In this document: piece after piece, positions 1 to 12,550 of the stretch
Layout: each line of letters opens with the position of its first letter
Position numbering within the stretch: the stretch's first letter is position 1
DNA from: Plantago elongata
Lineage: Eukaryota; Streptophyta; Magnoliopsida; Lamiales; Plantaginaceae
DNA length: 64,000 nt
Assembly: GCA_036897095.1 (NCBI GenBank)
Contig: JAYMSP010000245.1
Span: 1-64,000 of the forward strand
Reading direction: 5' to 3'
Position numbers and translations under genes: made by a program
Notes under the pieces: generated by a model
What the model was told of the DNA's origin: nothing
Database searches by the model: none
The model's input: the letters and a program-made list of their open reading frames with translations, nothing else

Positions 1-2
1 AT

Positions 3-395
3 CACAAACCCCAATTCCCTTCCTCCCTACTCGCCGCCATCACCTACTCCACCATCCCAATCTGGTCGGTCACAACCACAGCCCAAATCACCTCCTCCGC
101 CGTCATCCGCGCCGTCCTCCGCCTCCTCCCCACCGACGACCTTAATCTCCTCACCTTCGCCACCTCCACCACCCCCCTATGGTCCTCCAACACCTCAAAT
201 CTCAACGTCGCCTTCGCCCTGCTCACCGATTCCAGCAACTTCATCCTCCGAAACTCCTCCGGCCGCACCGTCTGGTCCACCTTCGACAACCCGACGGACA
301 CAATCGTCCCCAATCAAACCTTCACTGGTGTAACTGATGGGGAAATCGGCCAAGTCATTGAACAACGATGGGGAAACCGATATGGCAACCATTGA
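3..395 (+). pseudogene. G-type lectin S-receptor-like kinase, bulb-lectin fragment (broken)
   Basis: The open frame runs from the window edge to a TGA at 393–395. It encodes a bulb-type (mannose-binding) lectin segment like the N-terminus of plant G-type lectin S-receptor-like Ser/Thr kinases such as At1g34300. Visible hallmarks are IPIWS, LLPTDDLNLLTF, PLWSSNTSNLN, NFILRNSSG, VWSTFDNPTDTIV and PNQTFT. In intact genes these receptors sit in the plasma membrane and carry lectin, PAN/EGF-like, transmembrane and kinase parts. Here similarity stops right after PNQTFT and the frame runs into a locally duplicated stretch and a stop. No transmembrane or kinase part follows. The 5' end may continue outside the window. 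The GC-rich codon use differs sharply from the AT-rich DNA after 600, which fits a relic of a coding gene. Identity of the domain is firm; that it is dead is inferred. Confidence 0.75.
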
Positions 396-562
396 ACAAC
401 GATGGGGAAATCGGCCAAATCGAATTGAATTTTGTGGCGTACGGTGGTGGCCAGGTAGGTGAAGGTTATGGCAGCCATTGAACAACGATGGGGAAACCGG
501 CCAAGTCGAATTGAATTTTGTGGCGTACGATGGTGGCCGGTGGGATTGCGAAGACTCGATCT
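356..562. repeat. 86-bp imperfect tandem duplication at the end of the lectin fragment
   Basis: The motif CATTGAACAACGATGGGGAAA starts at 356, 390 and 476 (last base differs in part). The copies starting at 390 and 476 are 86 bp apart and stay similar through the GAATTTTGTGGCGTACG stretch. The 356 copy is only 34 bp long. The duplication lies exactly where lectin homology is lost. Confidence 0.75.
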
Positions 563-1229
563 TTGTTCTTCTCCAGCAACGCAAATGTGATTATGCTTTA
601 TTATGCTTTAACTGATATGGTTAATTTGAGAAAGTAAATTTGAGATGATTAAATCAATCCTTTTGATATGAAGGAACTTTGTTGAGTTTTGTTTCAGACC
701 ACTATGTTAATTGCGAATTCTTTTGCAATTTTAGTTTACTTTTTATCATGCCAATGACGGATTGTTTTGGTTTCTACTAAAAAAAAAAAAATCAAGCCAA
801 CTAGTGTGATTAATTAGTACAATAATAATTAACCAGGTTAATCTCCACATCCTAATCTGAAGTGTTTAATTTCGTTGAGGTGTCACGCCAAGTAAGCCAA
901 CGAAGTGTGGCCAGCTCGCACAGTCAGCAAAAAACATGCCAGCTAGGCTCAGTTCGCCGGTAATTCGGCGAATTATGACTAAATATTCCAAGTCGTATAA
1001 GTTGTGGACTATAATTGACATGTGGTGCAAAGTGGTGATTGCGCGTTAAAAAAAGTCCATATAAGTGGACCAAAATTACCATTCTCCCGTAAATAATTAG
1101 TCACACTTTTTAAGTTCGAATCCTCCTATAGCCATAAAAGGTTAAATAGAGGATAATGGAGACGATGTCTACATCTGCTCAAGTTGATTGCTCATAGCTG
1201 ATTTTTGGACTCTCTAAGTTACAATACTT

Positions 1230-1309
1230 TCTTTTTTTTAACCTGCGAGGTGACTTGAACTCCCGACCTATTGGGTAGAGGTGACCAACTAAGTTACATT
1301 TCGTTGTCG
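1230..1309 (-). mobile_element. tRNA-derived short SINE, copy 1
   Basis: Reverse orientation: a T-run (A-tail complement) at 1230–1239, then the complement of a B-box-like GGGAGTTCAAGTC and an A-box-like TTAGTTGGT segment. It is flanked by a perfect 13-bp direct repeat AGTTACAATACTT at 1217–1229 and 1310–1322, the signature of a LINE-mobilised insertion. The same sequence recurs at 1952, 10145, 16035, 17655 and 55923. Confidence 0.85.
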
Positions 1310-1951
1310 AGTTACAATACTTATTAACTCAGTAATACTTAAAATACATCATCATATTAATTAAATATTCTTTAATTTACAAAATTATATTAATTTAATA
1401 CTCAGATACACCATCTTGTTAATTCTTTAAAAATTTGATGAAAAGTATTTTTGGGTACATAGAATTTTTCCCAACTTTTTGTCCCACTCCACAAAAAAAT
1501 CCATTACCCAAGCACCCGATAGACTATTGTGTGTGATGATTGTTTGGACTTTGGAACAGCAGCAAAGCAAAGACAAATAAGTCTATACAAGTTTTTGTTA
1601 TCTCCGTGAGGGTTTTTTTAAAGCAGAAATGGTTAGCATGCATCTTAAGTGGACCATAGTGCAAATTCCACCCAAAAAAAGTTGTACACTACGCAGGAGT
1701 TGTTGTACTACCCAATTATTAGGGCTAGTTTTCTAACTAACCCAATTGAATAAATTTAACTTGTAGACTTAAATAAACCCCAAATAATAAAATTAGAAAG
1801 TTAATAACAAAACGAAATAAATCAAAATTCTTTTCTCCTTGCGTTGGAACATATGTTAATTAAAGTAGTTAAATTATAAGAAAATGAAAAATCATATGAA
1901 TCGTTATGCAAAATGAGGTAAAATGATTATTAAAGAATGAACAATGTAGAA

Positions 1952-2036
1952 ATAACAATGAAGCGCAGCTCAGTGACGCTTCACCTCCAACCAATAAGTC
2001 GGGGGTTCGATTCGCTCTTTAGCCGTTTCAAAAATA
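1952..2036 (+). mobile_element. tRNA-derived short SINE, copy 2
   Basis: Forward orientation. A-box-like GCGCAGCTCAG near 1963, B-box GGGTTCGATTCG near 2003, then TTTAGCCGTTTC and an A-rich tail. It is flanked by AACAATGTAGAA (1940–1951) and AACAATGTGGAA (2037–2048), a 12-bp target duplication with one mismatch. Confidence 0.85.
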
Positions 2037-2349
2037 AACAATGTGGAATATAGGGGTGTTCAAGTTACCCTTTAATTTCAAAATAAAAAGTGAAAATATA
2101 GTAAATAAAATGTGGGATCATTGTAATTTAGTTTTCAATACCTTGAGGTACTCAAGGGGTTAAACTATTATGATTTAACCTTCAAGTTCTTAAGGTTGTT
2201 TTTCTGTTTTCGTCTGATTGGTCTGTTTGTTTCGTCACGGTGAGAGAAGTGTCCTAGATGCTTTGAGGAGTCATGTGACTAAGTCTTGGTGAGAGGAGTA
2301 TCTAGTATGCTCTAATGAGTCTTGAGACGCCCCCAACTCAAGTAGCTAG

Positions 2350-2935
2350 GCCAGTTTGATCTAGTTTTTAATACCTTGAGGAACATTTGATTACGTTTGA
2401 TTGCCAAGTGACCTAAAAGATGGCATAGGGTGTAGGGGCGTAATTAAGAATGGGTCTTCAGTGGATCTATGGTGTTTCAATACCACCGTTGTCGTGTTGT
2501 ACATGTTCAAATACTACCAAAAAACAGCTTGAGTGGCGTGAGGGTTGATGGATGTGTATCCACCAGCACGCACAAAAGTGCGGACTTCGGTACAATAGAC
2601 ACTACCGGACTTATGCCATGGAATTGACGGTGGATTATATCTTAGTATGAAACTGATCGTGATGTGTAGATCCATTGTTGGTGATCCTTTTTACTACAAA
2701 CAGAATGAGCAGACTGATAAGCTTTTTGAGTAGTCAGATGGAGACATTTTGTGGTTTTGAGATGTTTGTAGAACTTTAAATTTTTTGTGTAATCATCTGC
2801 TTACATTGTTTTAGGTGTAGAATGTTTTTTATGGTTGGTGTGGATAATTTGTTTTCCTTTGTAATTGTTCGTCAAAAGCATCTCTCGTACTTTGGTTTTA
2901 ATAATATAAATTTTAATCATTTTAAAAAAATTGGG
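2350..2935 (+). repeat. possible 3' tail of a LINE or other retroelement
   Basis: The stretch ends in CTCTCGTACTTTGGTTTTAA followed by an AT-rich run and a short A-run near 2928, which resembles the 3' ends of plant L1 elements. There is no coding frame to confirm it and no target duplication found. Weak call; it could equally be a transcribed gene tail. Confidence 0.25.
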
Positions 2936-3980
2936 GATAACTAATATAGTCAGTATAGATTTATTATTATAAGTATGACATAATGAAACTGTGATGAAAT
3001 AAAATGTACCGGGAAGATAAGATCAGTAAGGGAACTTGGCAGTATCATGTTACGTAACATGCCGGCCCATTCTATTGGCTTCTAATAATTATTTAATTCT
3101 GTATTTATATAGATGAATCATTAGATATGACACATGTAGGGAAATAATTATTTATTGTTATTAGTTGGTGAAAATGGTTTATGAAAATGAGACACTAATT
3201 AAAATATAAAATGTGGGATAGAAAATTCGGAGTCACATCCACACACTATTTGATTGTGCACTATTACTCTCCAAGTGGTTGCAAATAAGCTGAACCTCGT
3301 GACATCTAAGCTTAATGTATATCGATATTTGCATTTTTTTATGAACATCTTTTTAATACCCCCGTGTCATATCTCATATTTGGAAATATATTTAACCACC
3401 AAAAATGTTAACAATTTTCAAAAATTACACAGCATGTTTGGTTCTGACTTCTTGGCTCAATTTAAATTGAGTTTTAATTTGATGAATATTAATTAAATTG
3501 GAGTTGAATTTTATATTTTGTGTTTGATGTGAAACTGTAATATTAATATATTTTATAGGGTATATTTAATATGGAAATGTGTGTTGAATAAGTCTTACTC
3601 ATATATATTCCATCTTTGACTAAACATATCTTAAAAACAAGACTACTATAAATACGATCCAATTGGGAGTGAAGAGACTAGCCAAAACAAGTGGACTCAT
3701 AAATGCATGTTAGTTATAGACTCCTACAAAACCATAGATTTTCCCCAACTGTAACCAGAAACCTTGGCACAATCATAAATGTTACCTCGATTCTCCAGAT
3801 CAAAATAAACAACTGGAGTAACATCACACGGTTTAACATAAATTTTGTGAGCTAGCTAGCCAGTAGTAGTTGGATTGCAGACGTGAGCAATTTGTATTGT
3901 TCAACAACTCATCATCTTCTTGAAAAATGCAGATTATACGTTTCCTTTTGCTGGACCAATCAACTTAACAAATTCCACCA

Positions 3981-3990
3981 TATATAAACA
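3981..3990 (+). promoter_or_regulatory. TATA box of the CCR-like reductase gene
   Basis: TATATAAACA about 105 bp before the ATG at 4090, in an otherwise featureless AT-rich upstream region. The position fits a start of transcription near 4010–4020 and a leader of about 75 bp rich in A and C. Confidence 0.6.
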
Positions 3991-4089
3991 AACTCAACCT
4001 GGCCAAATGTCCAAACATTACAACAATCACAAGTAACACACACTTATAAAAAAACAAAAAAGACAGGCAAAAAGACATCAAATTCAAAT

Positions 4090-5673
4090 ATGGTTGTGGA
4101 AAAGCAGACCCTTTGCGTTCTTGATGCTTCTACTTATGTGGGATTTTGGATACTCAAGAAATTGTTGAGCAGAGGTTATAAAGTTCATGCTGCTATTAGG
4201 AGAAATGGTACTAAAGGTTCCATTTTTCCGTGTTCAAGAAACGAAAACTTCTATTGTTTTCGGTTTTTTGATCAATTATGTGATTTTGTTATTCAGGAGA
4301 GAAAGAAATCATCAAGAAATTAAGTGCCTTGGAGAGGACAGAAAGTGAGCTTAAAACATTTGTGGTGGATTTGCTGGATTATCATAGCATTCTTGATGCT
4401 CTTAAGTATTGCAATGGATTGTTTTGCTGTTTGGATTCACCAGATAAGTATGATGTAAGTGAAATCCCCCTTTTTTTTGGTTATGTGTATTGTATAGTTT
4501 CATTATGAAGTTCAGTAGATTATGTAGTTAAGTAGTTTGATTATGAATTTCTTTTACAAGCAGAGTTAGAGAGTTATTGGTCTTAAGTTTGAAGCAACTT
4601 GCAGGCGAAAATGGTGGATTTAGAGGTTAGAGGTGCAATCAATGTGGTGGAGGCATGTGCACAGACAGAAACTATGGGAAAGATTGTTTTCAGTTCATCT
4701 GTAACTGCAGCTGTATGGAGACCGAACATATCTTCGCAGAAAGATGTCAACGAAAGATCATGGAGCGATACGGAGTATTGCAAGAAACTTAAGGTTCTTG
4801 AAATTTCATTACACAGTTTTGCCTTCAACGTTCATATCACTTTTCTTTGGGAAAATAATAACCAGTTGATTACTTGTTTGTGTAGTTATGGTATGCATTA
4901 GCAAAGACGCTCTCTGAGAAGGCAGCTTGGGCCTTAGCCATGGACCGAATGGTGGACATGGTGTCAATCAACTCTGGACTGGTGGTAGGACCTGATGTTG
5001 CTCAACAGAATCCTCAAGTAACAATGTCGTATCTCCAAGGTATGAGGAAATAAATGAAGTTATGAAACTGCTCCAAACTTCCAGCAGATTACGTTGATAA
5101 AATACTGTAACTTTCCATTGCGTAGGTGCTGAGCAGATGTATGAGAACGGAGTCCTGGCTTCTGTGAACGTAAACTTTCTGGCTGATGTTCATATTCGAG
5201 CTTTTGAGGATATTACAACGAGTGGGAGATACCTCTGCTTTGATCGAATAGTGAATTCGGAGGTTGAAACTGTACAGCTTGTGGAATGCTTGAGACCTCT
5301 TATTTCCTTGCCATCCGGGTAATGACTAGAGGACATGTCTATGGATATATATCTAGTGCACTTTTATCTTTTCGTTCAATATTTTCAAGTACATATGGAA
5401 TTTTGCATCTGATTAGTAGAGTGTAAAAGAGTCTAAAGCCGAAATGAAAATTTATAGACTTGAACAATTCTCCAATGTCCTCTGCAATCTTAGCTTGCTG
5501 GCCTAAAACCATCAAAACAATGAATGTTCTGCCCTGGAGTAGATTTCTGGTATAGCATTATGATGAGGTAACTTATATGTAATTCTTGCTGCGACTTGTG
5601 CAGGTATGACTGTGGTGACAGTGAGATACACGCAGAGAGGTTAAGAAACGCAAAGCTTTGCAAGCTAATCTAA
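4090..5673 (+). CDS. cinnamoyl-CoA reductase-like short-chain dehydrogenase (At2g23910 type)
   Basis: Six exons joined at GT–AG sites: 4090–4216, 4297–4454, 4605–4793, 4886–5039, 5126–5318 and 5604–5673. They total 891 bp and 296 residues, and every junction keeps frame. It is an extended SDR of the CCR/DFR group: a Rossmann fold with the start VCVLDASTYVG-like (here VLDASTYVGFWILKKLLSRG), VDLEVRGAINVVEAC, the FSSS strand, and the catalytic Y-x-x-x-K as WYALAK. The canonical CCR glycine motif (GxxGxxG) and the CCR signature NWYCYGK are both altered (DASTYVG; KLWYALAK), so true lignin-type CCR activity is doubtful; family members of this type have no firm substrate. Likely cytosolic. The next gene, HDDC2-like, is convergent 790 bp away. 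Gene structure is well supported by homology memory; function is inferred. Confidence 0.9.
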
Positions 5674-6463
5674 TTTCGAGAGACATTCCAATAGAGATTT
5701 ACAACAATTGACACAAAGCAGGCAAAATGTTCAGAATCTGTAACTAGCACAAGAATGTAGTTCAAATCCTATTCAAGTACCTCAGGTGACAAGATGTTGA
5801 TGTTAACTTCTTATCCTGTAGGTTTGATTCAGAAATATAATGAAAATATATTCTTTATTTGTTCTCACTGAGGAGTTGTTATGAGTTATCAGAATCTAGT
5901 TTTGCTTCTGGTCGTAGTCCTGATTTAAAACAGAGGAAAATGATAACATAGAAGCAATAGTGCAACAATGGTACAAAAATAGCAAAATGCATATAGAAAT
6001 CAGCCCTAGTTGAGACCGGCAAAAGCTTTTCCTTTAAAGATCAAGATACAAGTTATAGCATAGTAATGAGAAAGCATGATCAATTGATCACCGATCACCA
6101 GAATTATGTAATCCCGCAAAGCCAAAAAAAACTAGGCTGGAAAAGGATTGAGTACAGCGCTTATGTTTCCACTGCAAATCAACATCGGCAGCGGAAATTC
6201 TGATGTAAAATAACAAAACCACAGTTTTCACCTAAAAAATGTCGCTGAAGAGAATGGACATCAGTTTTGCACTTGCGAGTGACGCGCTCCAAACTGCATT
6301 AGATCTGGAAGTAAAAGAGCTACCTTAAAGCAAAATTCTCAATTATGAAGAACCAGAAAGAATGCTAGTCGAAGTTTTAAGAATTTTGTACCTTATTGGG
6401 GTTAGCTATCTTGCAGAAGATATGTTGGCTAACTTCGTCATTAAAGTTTTCCCAGTTAGGGTT
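5674..6463. other. convergent intergenic region
   Basis: Space between the stop codons of two genes that converge. It should hold both 3' leaders and polyadenylation sites. I see no open frame, repeat or RNA gene. Confidence 0.6.
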
Positions 6464-9400
6464 TTAGGCCTGCTTTTTCCTCCTCGATGCTATCTCAGAA
6501 GCCCAAGCTTTACCTAAATCAGTGTGGAACTTCCCTGTGGAAAATCGGTTGTTATAGGGACAAGATGATCCCAATTGAGAAACAATAAATCAAGACGCCT
6601 GACAATCAAAAGCATTTCATTTGCAACAAAATCTACATAAACATACAAATTTGGTTAAGATTGTCTACAAACTAGATACTGCAAACTTTCCTCATCAGGG
6701 TGAATGACACTCAATCACCTGTAATGCCTAATTACATTGGGCCCCATGAAGTATGAACAATTACATCAAGGCCCAAAACTTAAATTATTAAGTTCACCAA
6801 GTTGTAAATGGTCCGTGGTACCCCTCCTTTTCGATTAATTTCCTTTTGCTTTAATGGATCGTAAATTTCTCTCTAGTTTTCCTTGTTCTTAATATCACCA
6901 ATATCCTTTTAATTATCCTTTTATTTAATTATCAGATTAAAATAAAAGCTAAACAAAGAAAAAAATCAAACAAGGAGAAAAACCTAAAAAGTGTATTGTC
7001 CAGTGACAGGATCTGTTACTCTTGTCACTGGACTACTGGAGCTATAAAGCTCCAATTCCGGGGTTTAGTCAAAGCTATTACACAACTCTCATATATCCAT
7101 ATAAGATACATTTTCAAAATTTAATTTATATTTTTTCTTAATTGAATATTACCTTTTTCCCTGTTTTTTATAATGGAAATTAAAATGTCTCAATGAAATA
7201 AAAGGATATATTTGGGTTTTGCATTAATTTTACAGGGTTAGTGAAAGGTGGAGGGGGGTGAATGTAAATTAAAAAAATAACTTGTTAGGTCTTGGACGTA
7301 GCTGTTCAAAATCCAGTGGCCTAGTTTAGGGGGTGTGGCTATTGATGCCAATACTTTGTTTGTATATAACTAAAACCTTGAGTTAAGTAAAAACTTAGGT
7401 GTTTTAACCTGATTTTCTGAATTTTAGTTGTTAGCCAAACAACCTCTCAGAGTCTAAGACTATACCCATAAATAGAGGTGGCTCAAATAAGGCGGGTTAA
7501 AAACTAGTCCTTGTTTGAATTCTTCTTATTCCAATGTATACACTTTTATCTGTTATGCATATAAAGCAAATGTATATAGATATTGAGGACTCTTTCCAGA
7601 AATGCACAATATTCATTAACTCTCATGATTCAATAATACTTGCAAAGCAAAATGAAATCGTAAATAGCTAAAAACAACTAAAACTTCAAATATTCCTAAC
7701 AAAGACCTACAATTTGAATATTTGATATAAGCAAAAGATGAGACGGAGCATATATTTTTCTATTGCTAAATATCTTCACAAAAACACAATTTTGAGATAG
7801 TTGTTCTTATTTTTTCTACGGATACAATTGAAGGATTATGTTACAATTGCTAATAATTAATCGTGAACCCAACTAACTTATGACTATACGTCTATACTTT
7901 TACTGTCATTAGCATACTTAAATTGAGGATTGACTATTTAATTGCTACAAGAAAAGCCTGTACAAACATAAATGTCTATATTCTGCTGATGTTAACACAA
8001 TGATAAACAATATAAACTCATACATTATGTACTACTATATGAAAATTCTGTGGCCTTGTTGGGATGTGCAGACTAAGGCAAAGGCATCAGTTGCCTTGTG
8101 TTGAACCAGCTCTGCCCACAAATCAGTTATAAACAAGGCCAGTTGCTTATTGTCCTAAAATATCTTAAGCATTGTATATCCTAATAACAGGATCACTGTA
8201 TTAATCTAATGAACCCCACGCAGAACATCGGAGCTGCTTTGTTAGAAGTTATGATAGAGTATTGTGTACCTGCAGTTGACTCGAAAAACTCTTCCAAATC
8301 TTTCCCTTGCTCTGCAATCATGAAGAGAATCAGGACTGTATGTTACTAGCATACGAGGATATTTAAACAAGATAGCTCAAGAGAACTTTAAGTATAGCAT
8401 TGAAGACATGTGAGCCTTGTCAATTGCTAATGCAACTGATGTAATATAAATGAGGTGCAAGTTTACCATTTTCATATTCCAAAGCTTGAAGTATCATCTC
8501 CACCTGAAACAGAATTCAAATTTCAGATAAGCTGCATTAAAGCACACACATCAAATGTAAAAGTATTTAAAAAAAAAAAAAACCAGCTTAATGTTGTACT
8601 ACTACCCCGATATATACTTCAAAGATGTACCCTATTCATTCCCATTCTTGATGAAGAAGCATGTAGATGCTTGAGTTGGATATAAGTCCTAGAATGATGC
8701 TTTCCTAAATTGATAAGGTTATGTGAAAGTAAGTTAAAGTAGATTAACTCTCTCTTTCTTCATTCTTTTGTATGTGGGTCGGTAGCTGAAAGTTGATATA
8801 GCTATTCTTCTTTATGTCTTGCCCTCATTTATTTCATCCCTTTACTTTCACATAAACCAAAATATGGAGTTGCTCATTTATTCAGTTCAAATTGAGGTCT
8901 TGCACTGCATCTGCTTGGCAAGTTCTTCATAAGCAAATGACATCTCTACATACTCCAAAGACCAGAGCTCAGACATGAAATTCTATGAAATAATATCCTT
9001 TTTGATATTCGGACTACCTTGTCAAAGTCCTTGACAACTTTAGCTTCCAATGAAGAGTTCTCTTCATACTCCATCCACAAATCACTGATCTCCTTAGCTG
9101 CATAAAGCATTTATCAGCCAAAAAGTCGATAGAAACACTAGATCGTAACAGTAAATTTGATTCCAGCAACCAAATGTTTATACAGCAAAAACATAGTACC
9201 TCGGGGCCCTCCACCAAGTAGTTCACACATATTCTTTAGTGCTTCTTGCTCCATTCGACTCTTCTCCGCCTTAGGGACTCCATCAGAGGGAGTGATGTCC
9301 CCAACAATGGCTATCCCCAAAAAAAGAATCAATGATTATAAGAGTTGAGTTAATGTACAGAACGATCATGGGCATGAATTATAAACTGTCAGGCTGAATT

Positions 9401-11670
9401 CATGAAATGTCCAATATGAAGTTGCAAAGCAAGTGACAAGTGACAAGTGACACCACTAAGTGGAACAAGCATTGAGTTCTAGGCCAACATGTCTACATGG
9501 GAGGAACGAATCTTGAAATCAATTTCAGGTTTGTAAGTGCCATTTTGTAGACCCCAGATCAAAGGTTTAACTCAGGTCCTCAGCTATAGTGCTATACGGG
9601 TTGAAACTAATAATTCATGATAAATGCATATATGTAGTTCAAACAGAAACTTGGTTATGGCGCAATCCTCTGTAATCAAACTAATTATCTCTTTAATGAA
9701 TTGGAACAAATAGTGTTGAACATCCAAAGTCCTTGTATCAATGAGGATATACTTCATCAGCTACGAATAAGAAAATTCTGGAACAGTGAAAGAGCATGAA
9801 TGTAAATGAAAATGGTGAAGAAATACAATATTTTAAGCTGCGAGTTTAGTGTCTGGTGGAATCATATCTAGATACAAGAATCAATACAATGGAACGATTC
9901 CTACAATTAAAAACCACCAAGCCCCTTAAGAAATTCTTTATATTTGAGATACAATAAAGGCTTCATGCAAGTAACACAAAGATTGTGTTCCAAAGTAATC
10001 ATATGAAGATGCGATCATGTGATATCAGAAGATTCGATGCCATGTAAATTAACTCCCTCCCTCTCGCTCTATATCTTCTGTCTTGGAAATATTTATTATC
10101 CTATTTTATCTATGGCATAAAAACCGGCCTTAATTACCATTAGTTTTTTTTTAAACGGATAAAGGGTGACTCAAACCCCCGACCTATTAGTTGGAGGTGA
10201 AGCGGCTTAACAACTGAGCTGCGCTTCGTTGTCACCTTTACCATTAGTGATTAGCTTATTCTACCACATTCACACAAGTCAATTCAGCTCCAAATCGATT
10301 GTGCTAGAAATAATGGTAAGATTTTATCTTGGTATATCAGATGGCTTAATAGATATCACCTATCGAAACTATAATTCTATCGCGTCAATATTCAGGAGCA
10401 TGTTCTATTTCTTTACTTATGTGGTTTTCAGTTTCTTTATAACGACTAACAATCACCAGTCATAAAGGAAGTTTTAGAATGGTCTACAACTCCTTCATCA
10501 TGGCATTAGAATTTAGAATGCCGTATAGCATAATACAGGGAACTGAAGCTAATGTGGTGAGACATATCTCACCTTCAGCTATGTCATGCACAATTGCCAT
10601 TTTTATACACCTGAAACATATAAGGGAAAATCTCTTAGCATGAATCATCACTCGTCGATCAACATTCAACACACTTAAAGGTATGCAGGAAATCACTCAC
10701 TTATCACGGTTGATCCCAGGAACATCGGAAGCAATAAGAGCCATTATTCCCATTCGGTGCATGTGATCTGCTATGGATTCTGGTTCTTTAACCTCCTTCC
10801 TTATCCATCCCGCTCTCTTCGTTGTCTAAAATATTTTCAAAACTGCAAACACTAAGATAACTCACCCAAAGTAATATGATGAATTCAAGAGCAACCAAAC
10901 TTCATAGATGCATCTTTATTCAAACAGTGCAAAGGAAACCAAAAAAAAAAACAACCAGTCTCTCTAGCGCATTTGAATTCAACTAATCCCAAACATATCT
11001 CATTTACATTTTTCATAGGCTTGGTGTATTACTATATACTTCGTCCGTCTCAACTTAACCACCAGCTATGACGAATCAAAGATGAAATCCGTAATCAATT
11101 TGTCTAATCTATGATCTATCTACCAGCAGATCGTACGATCATAAAACAGCAGATTCATCGCACAATCTTTTTCAACATAGAGCTCTACGACCATTTCATT
11201 ATCCCAATCTTAAAAGCAGTAAACCACAGTAACGTAACAAATCGAGAAGAAAGCTACATCGAAGTAGAATTATACGTGCCAAACAGATAGTTGTTCCGAA
11301 AAGTGAACCAGATTAACAACAAAGCTAAAATGCCTGTATTAAAATCCCCTATCGATCCATAAAGCAAAATCAACAAGCAGTATAATCTGAATTCTATCGA
11401 TCCGTAAAGCAATAAAACAAGGAATCGGAATTGAAAGGCATTTGAACAAACGGATTGTGAAGGTACCTTCAAGCGATGGCAGAGAGTGAGAAAATCAATA
11501 GCGGAGGAAGGTGAAGGAGATGAAGATGATTGAGGCAGGGAAGGCTCATTGCTGTCAGCCATTGGAGAAGCTTTGGAAGCGAAAATACGAACAGATGAAG
11601 CGATTCGAGGTCGATAGGATGAAGAAGAAGCGAGAAAAGGAGATAGTATGGATTTGGCTATCATCATCAC
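6464..11670 (-). CDS. HDDC2: HD-domain 5'-deoxynucleotidase (HDDC2 / YfbR type)
   Basis: Eight exons on the minus strand: 11670–11467, 10825–10701, 10610–10573, 9310–9200, 9097–9018, 8503–8467, 8311–8270 and 6534–6464; 708 bp, 235 residues, all GT–AG and in phase. HD-type phosphohydrolase that by family removes phosphate from deoxynucleoside 5'-monophosphates (E. coli YfbR, human HDDC2, Arabidopsis At2g23820). The metal ligands are visible: H89 in [11 protein letters not shown]118–D119 in AIVHDIAE, and D185 in KDFDKVEM. The first ~37 residues are Ser/Arg-rich and poor in acids, like an organelle transit peptide; a second in-frame Met at residue 37 (MADSNEP) could give a cytosolic form. The large last intron (6535–8269) holds no obvious gene. 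Identity firm; targeting inferred. Confidence 0.93.
10145..10237 (-). mobile_element. tRNA-derived short SINE, copy 3 (intron of HDDC2-like gene)
   Basis: Reverse orientation, T-run at the left end, then the complement of GGGGGTTTGAGTCACC and GCGCAGCTCAGTT. It is flanked by perfect 11-bp repeats TTACCATTAGT at 10134–10144 and 10238–10248. It lies between the exons at 9200–9310 and 10573–10610, so it is carried in the primary transcript. Confidence 0.88.
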
Positions 11671-12546
11671 TCTACTCTCATCACAAATGGAAAGTTAAAA
11701 TATATTGAATACTAGACTAGATGTGAAAATAAGGTAAAGTTTTAAAAGTTCGCTTATGTTACACGAATATGGTTCTGTAAACCAAGCAAATGGCCATTTT
11801 TAGCGGATCGTTAATTCTTTATCCCATTTCTGATGGTAGTGTTTGATATTCTTCAATTCAATAGGCAATTTGAGTCGGACTCCAAAACTGATCGGTGGTA
11901 ATTTAATATTAATTCTAAATTTTTATGTATGATGTGGATTTATTAATAGAATTTAATTATAACAGTCTGAAAATTCATTACTCAAATTTAAAGGTTTTAG
12001 AGCGAGCGGAATGTTAGAACGCAGTTTGTGAGCCATCTTCCTTCACCCATTTATTTAACCTTGCAATTTTAGTCTAACTTTTCCCCTTATAGCCCATTAT
12101 CTAATCCAATTAAGTTCATCATTAACCTCATTTAACCCTAATCTAATTCTTCCAGAAAATTACACGTTCTTTTCTTCCTTCATCTTCGGACAATGACCGC
12201 CCCTTCTTCTTCCAGCTCTTGGGGTTTGATCAAGTTCCCCTAGGTCTTTCACATTTATATGATTATGTTATATGTATGTTTAGTTAGGTTCTGATGTTAG
12301 CTAATTGTTAGAAGACTACAATATGGTGAAACCAATCTGTTTAATTGATGGCACAATAGTTTCATGTGACTGTGTTTTTATATTATTTGAGATGGGAATT
12401 GGGCAGTGCATGATTTGTGGATTAGAGACATGGTTAGTTAATTGATTAATTGATTAACTCTAAGTACTCTCTTAATAGTTGAAGTTAAGGTATATTGTTT
12501 GTGATGAATTAGCAAGTATGTATTCTGAGCAATATTATTCATATGA
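11671..12546. other. intergenic, no gene seen
   Basis: It should contain the promoter of the HDDC2-like gene. An ATG at 12193 begins a 16-codon frame with no family resemblance. Nothing else supported. Confidence 0.5.
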
Positions 12547-12550
12547 TTAA

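Noticed and set aside
44-584. Two minus-strand open frames over the lectin fragment
   Set aside because: They are antisense shadows of the GC-rich lectin coding sequence on the plus strand; no family resemblance.
12193-12243. Short ATG frame with Ser-rich product as a first exon
   Set aside because: Only 16 codons, no donor site in frame, no downstream exons.
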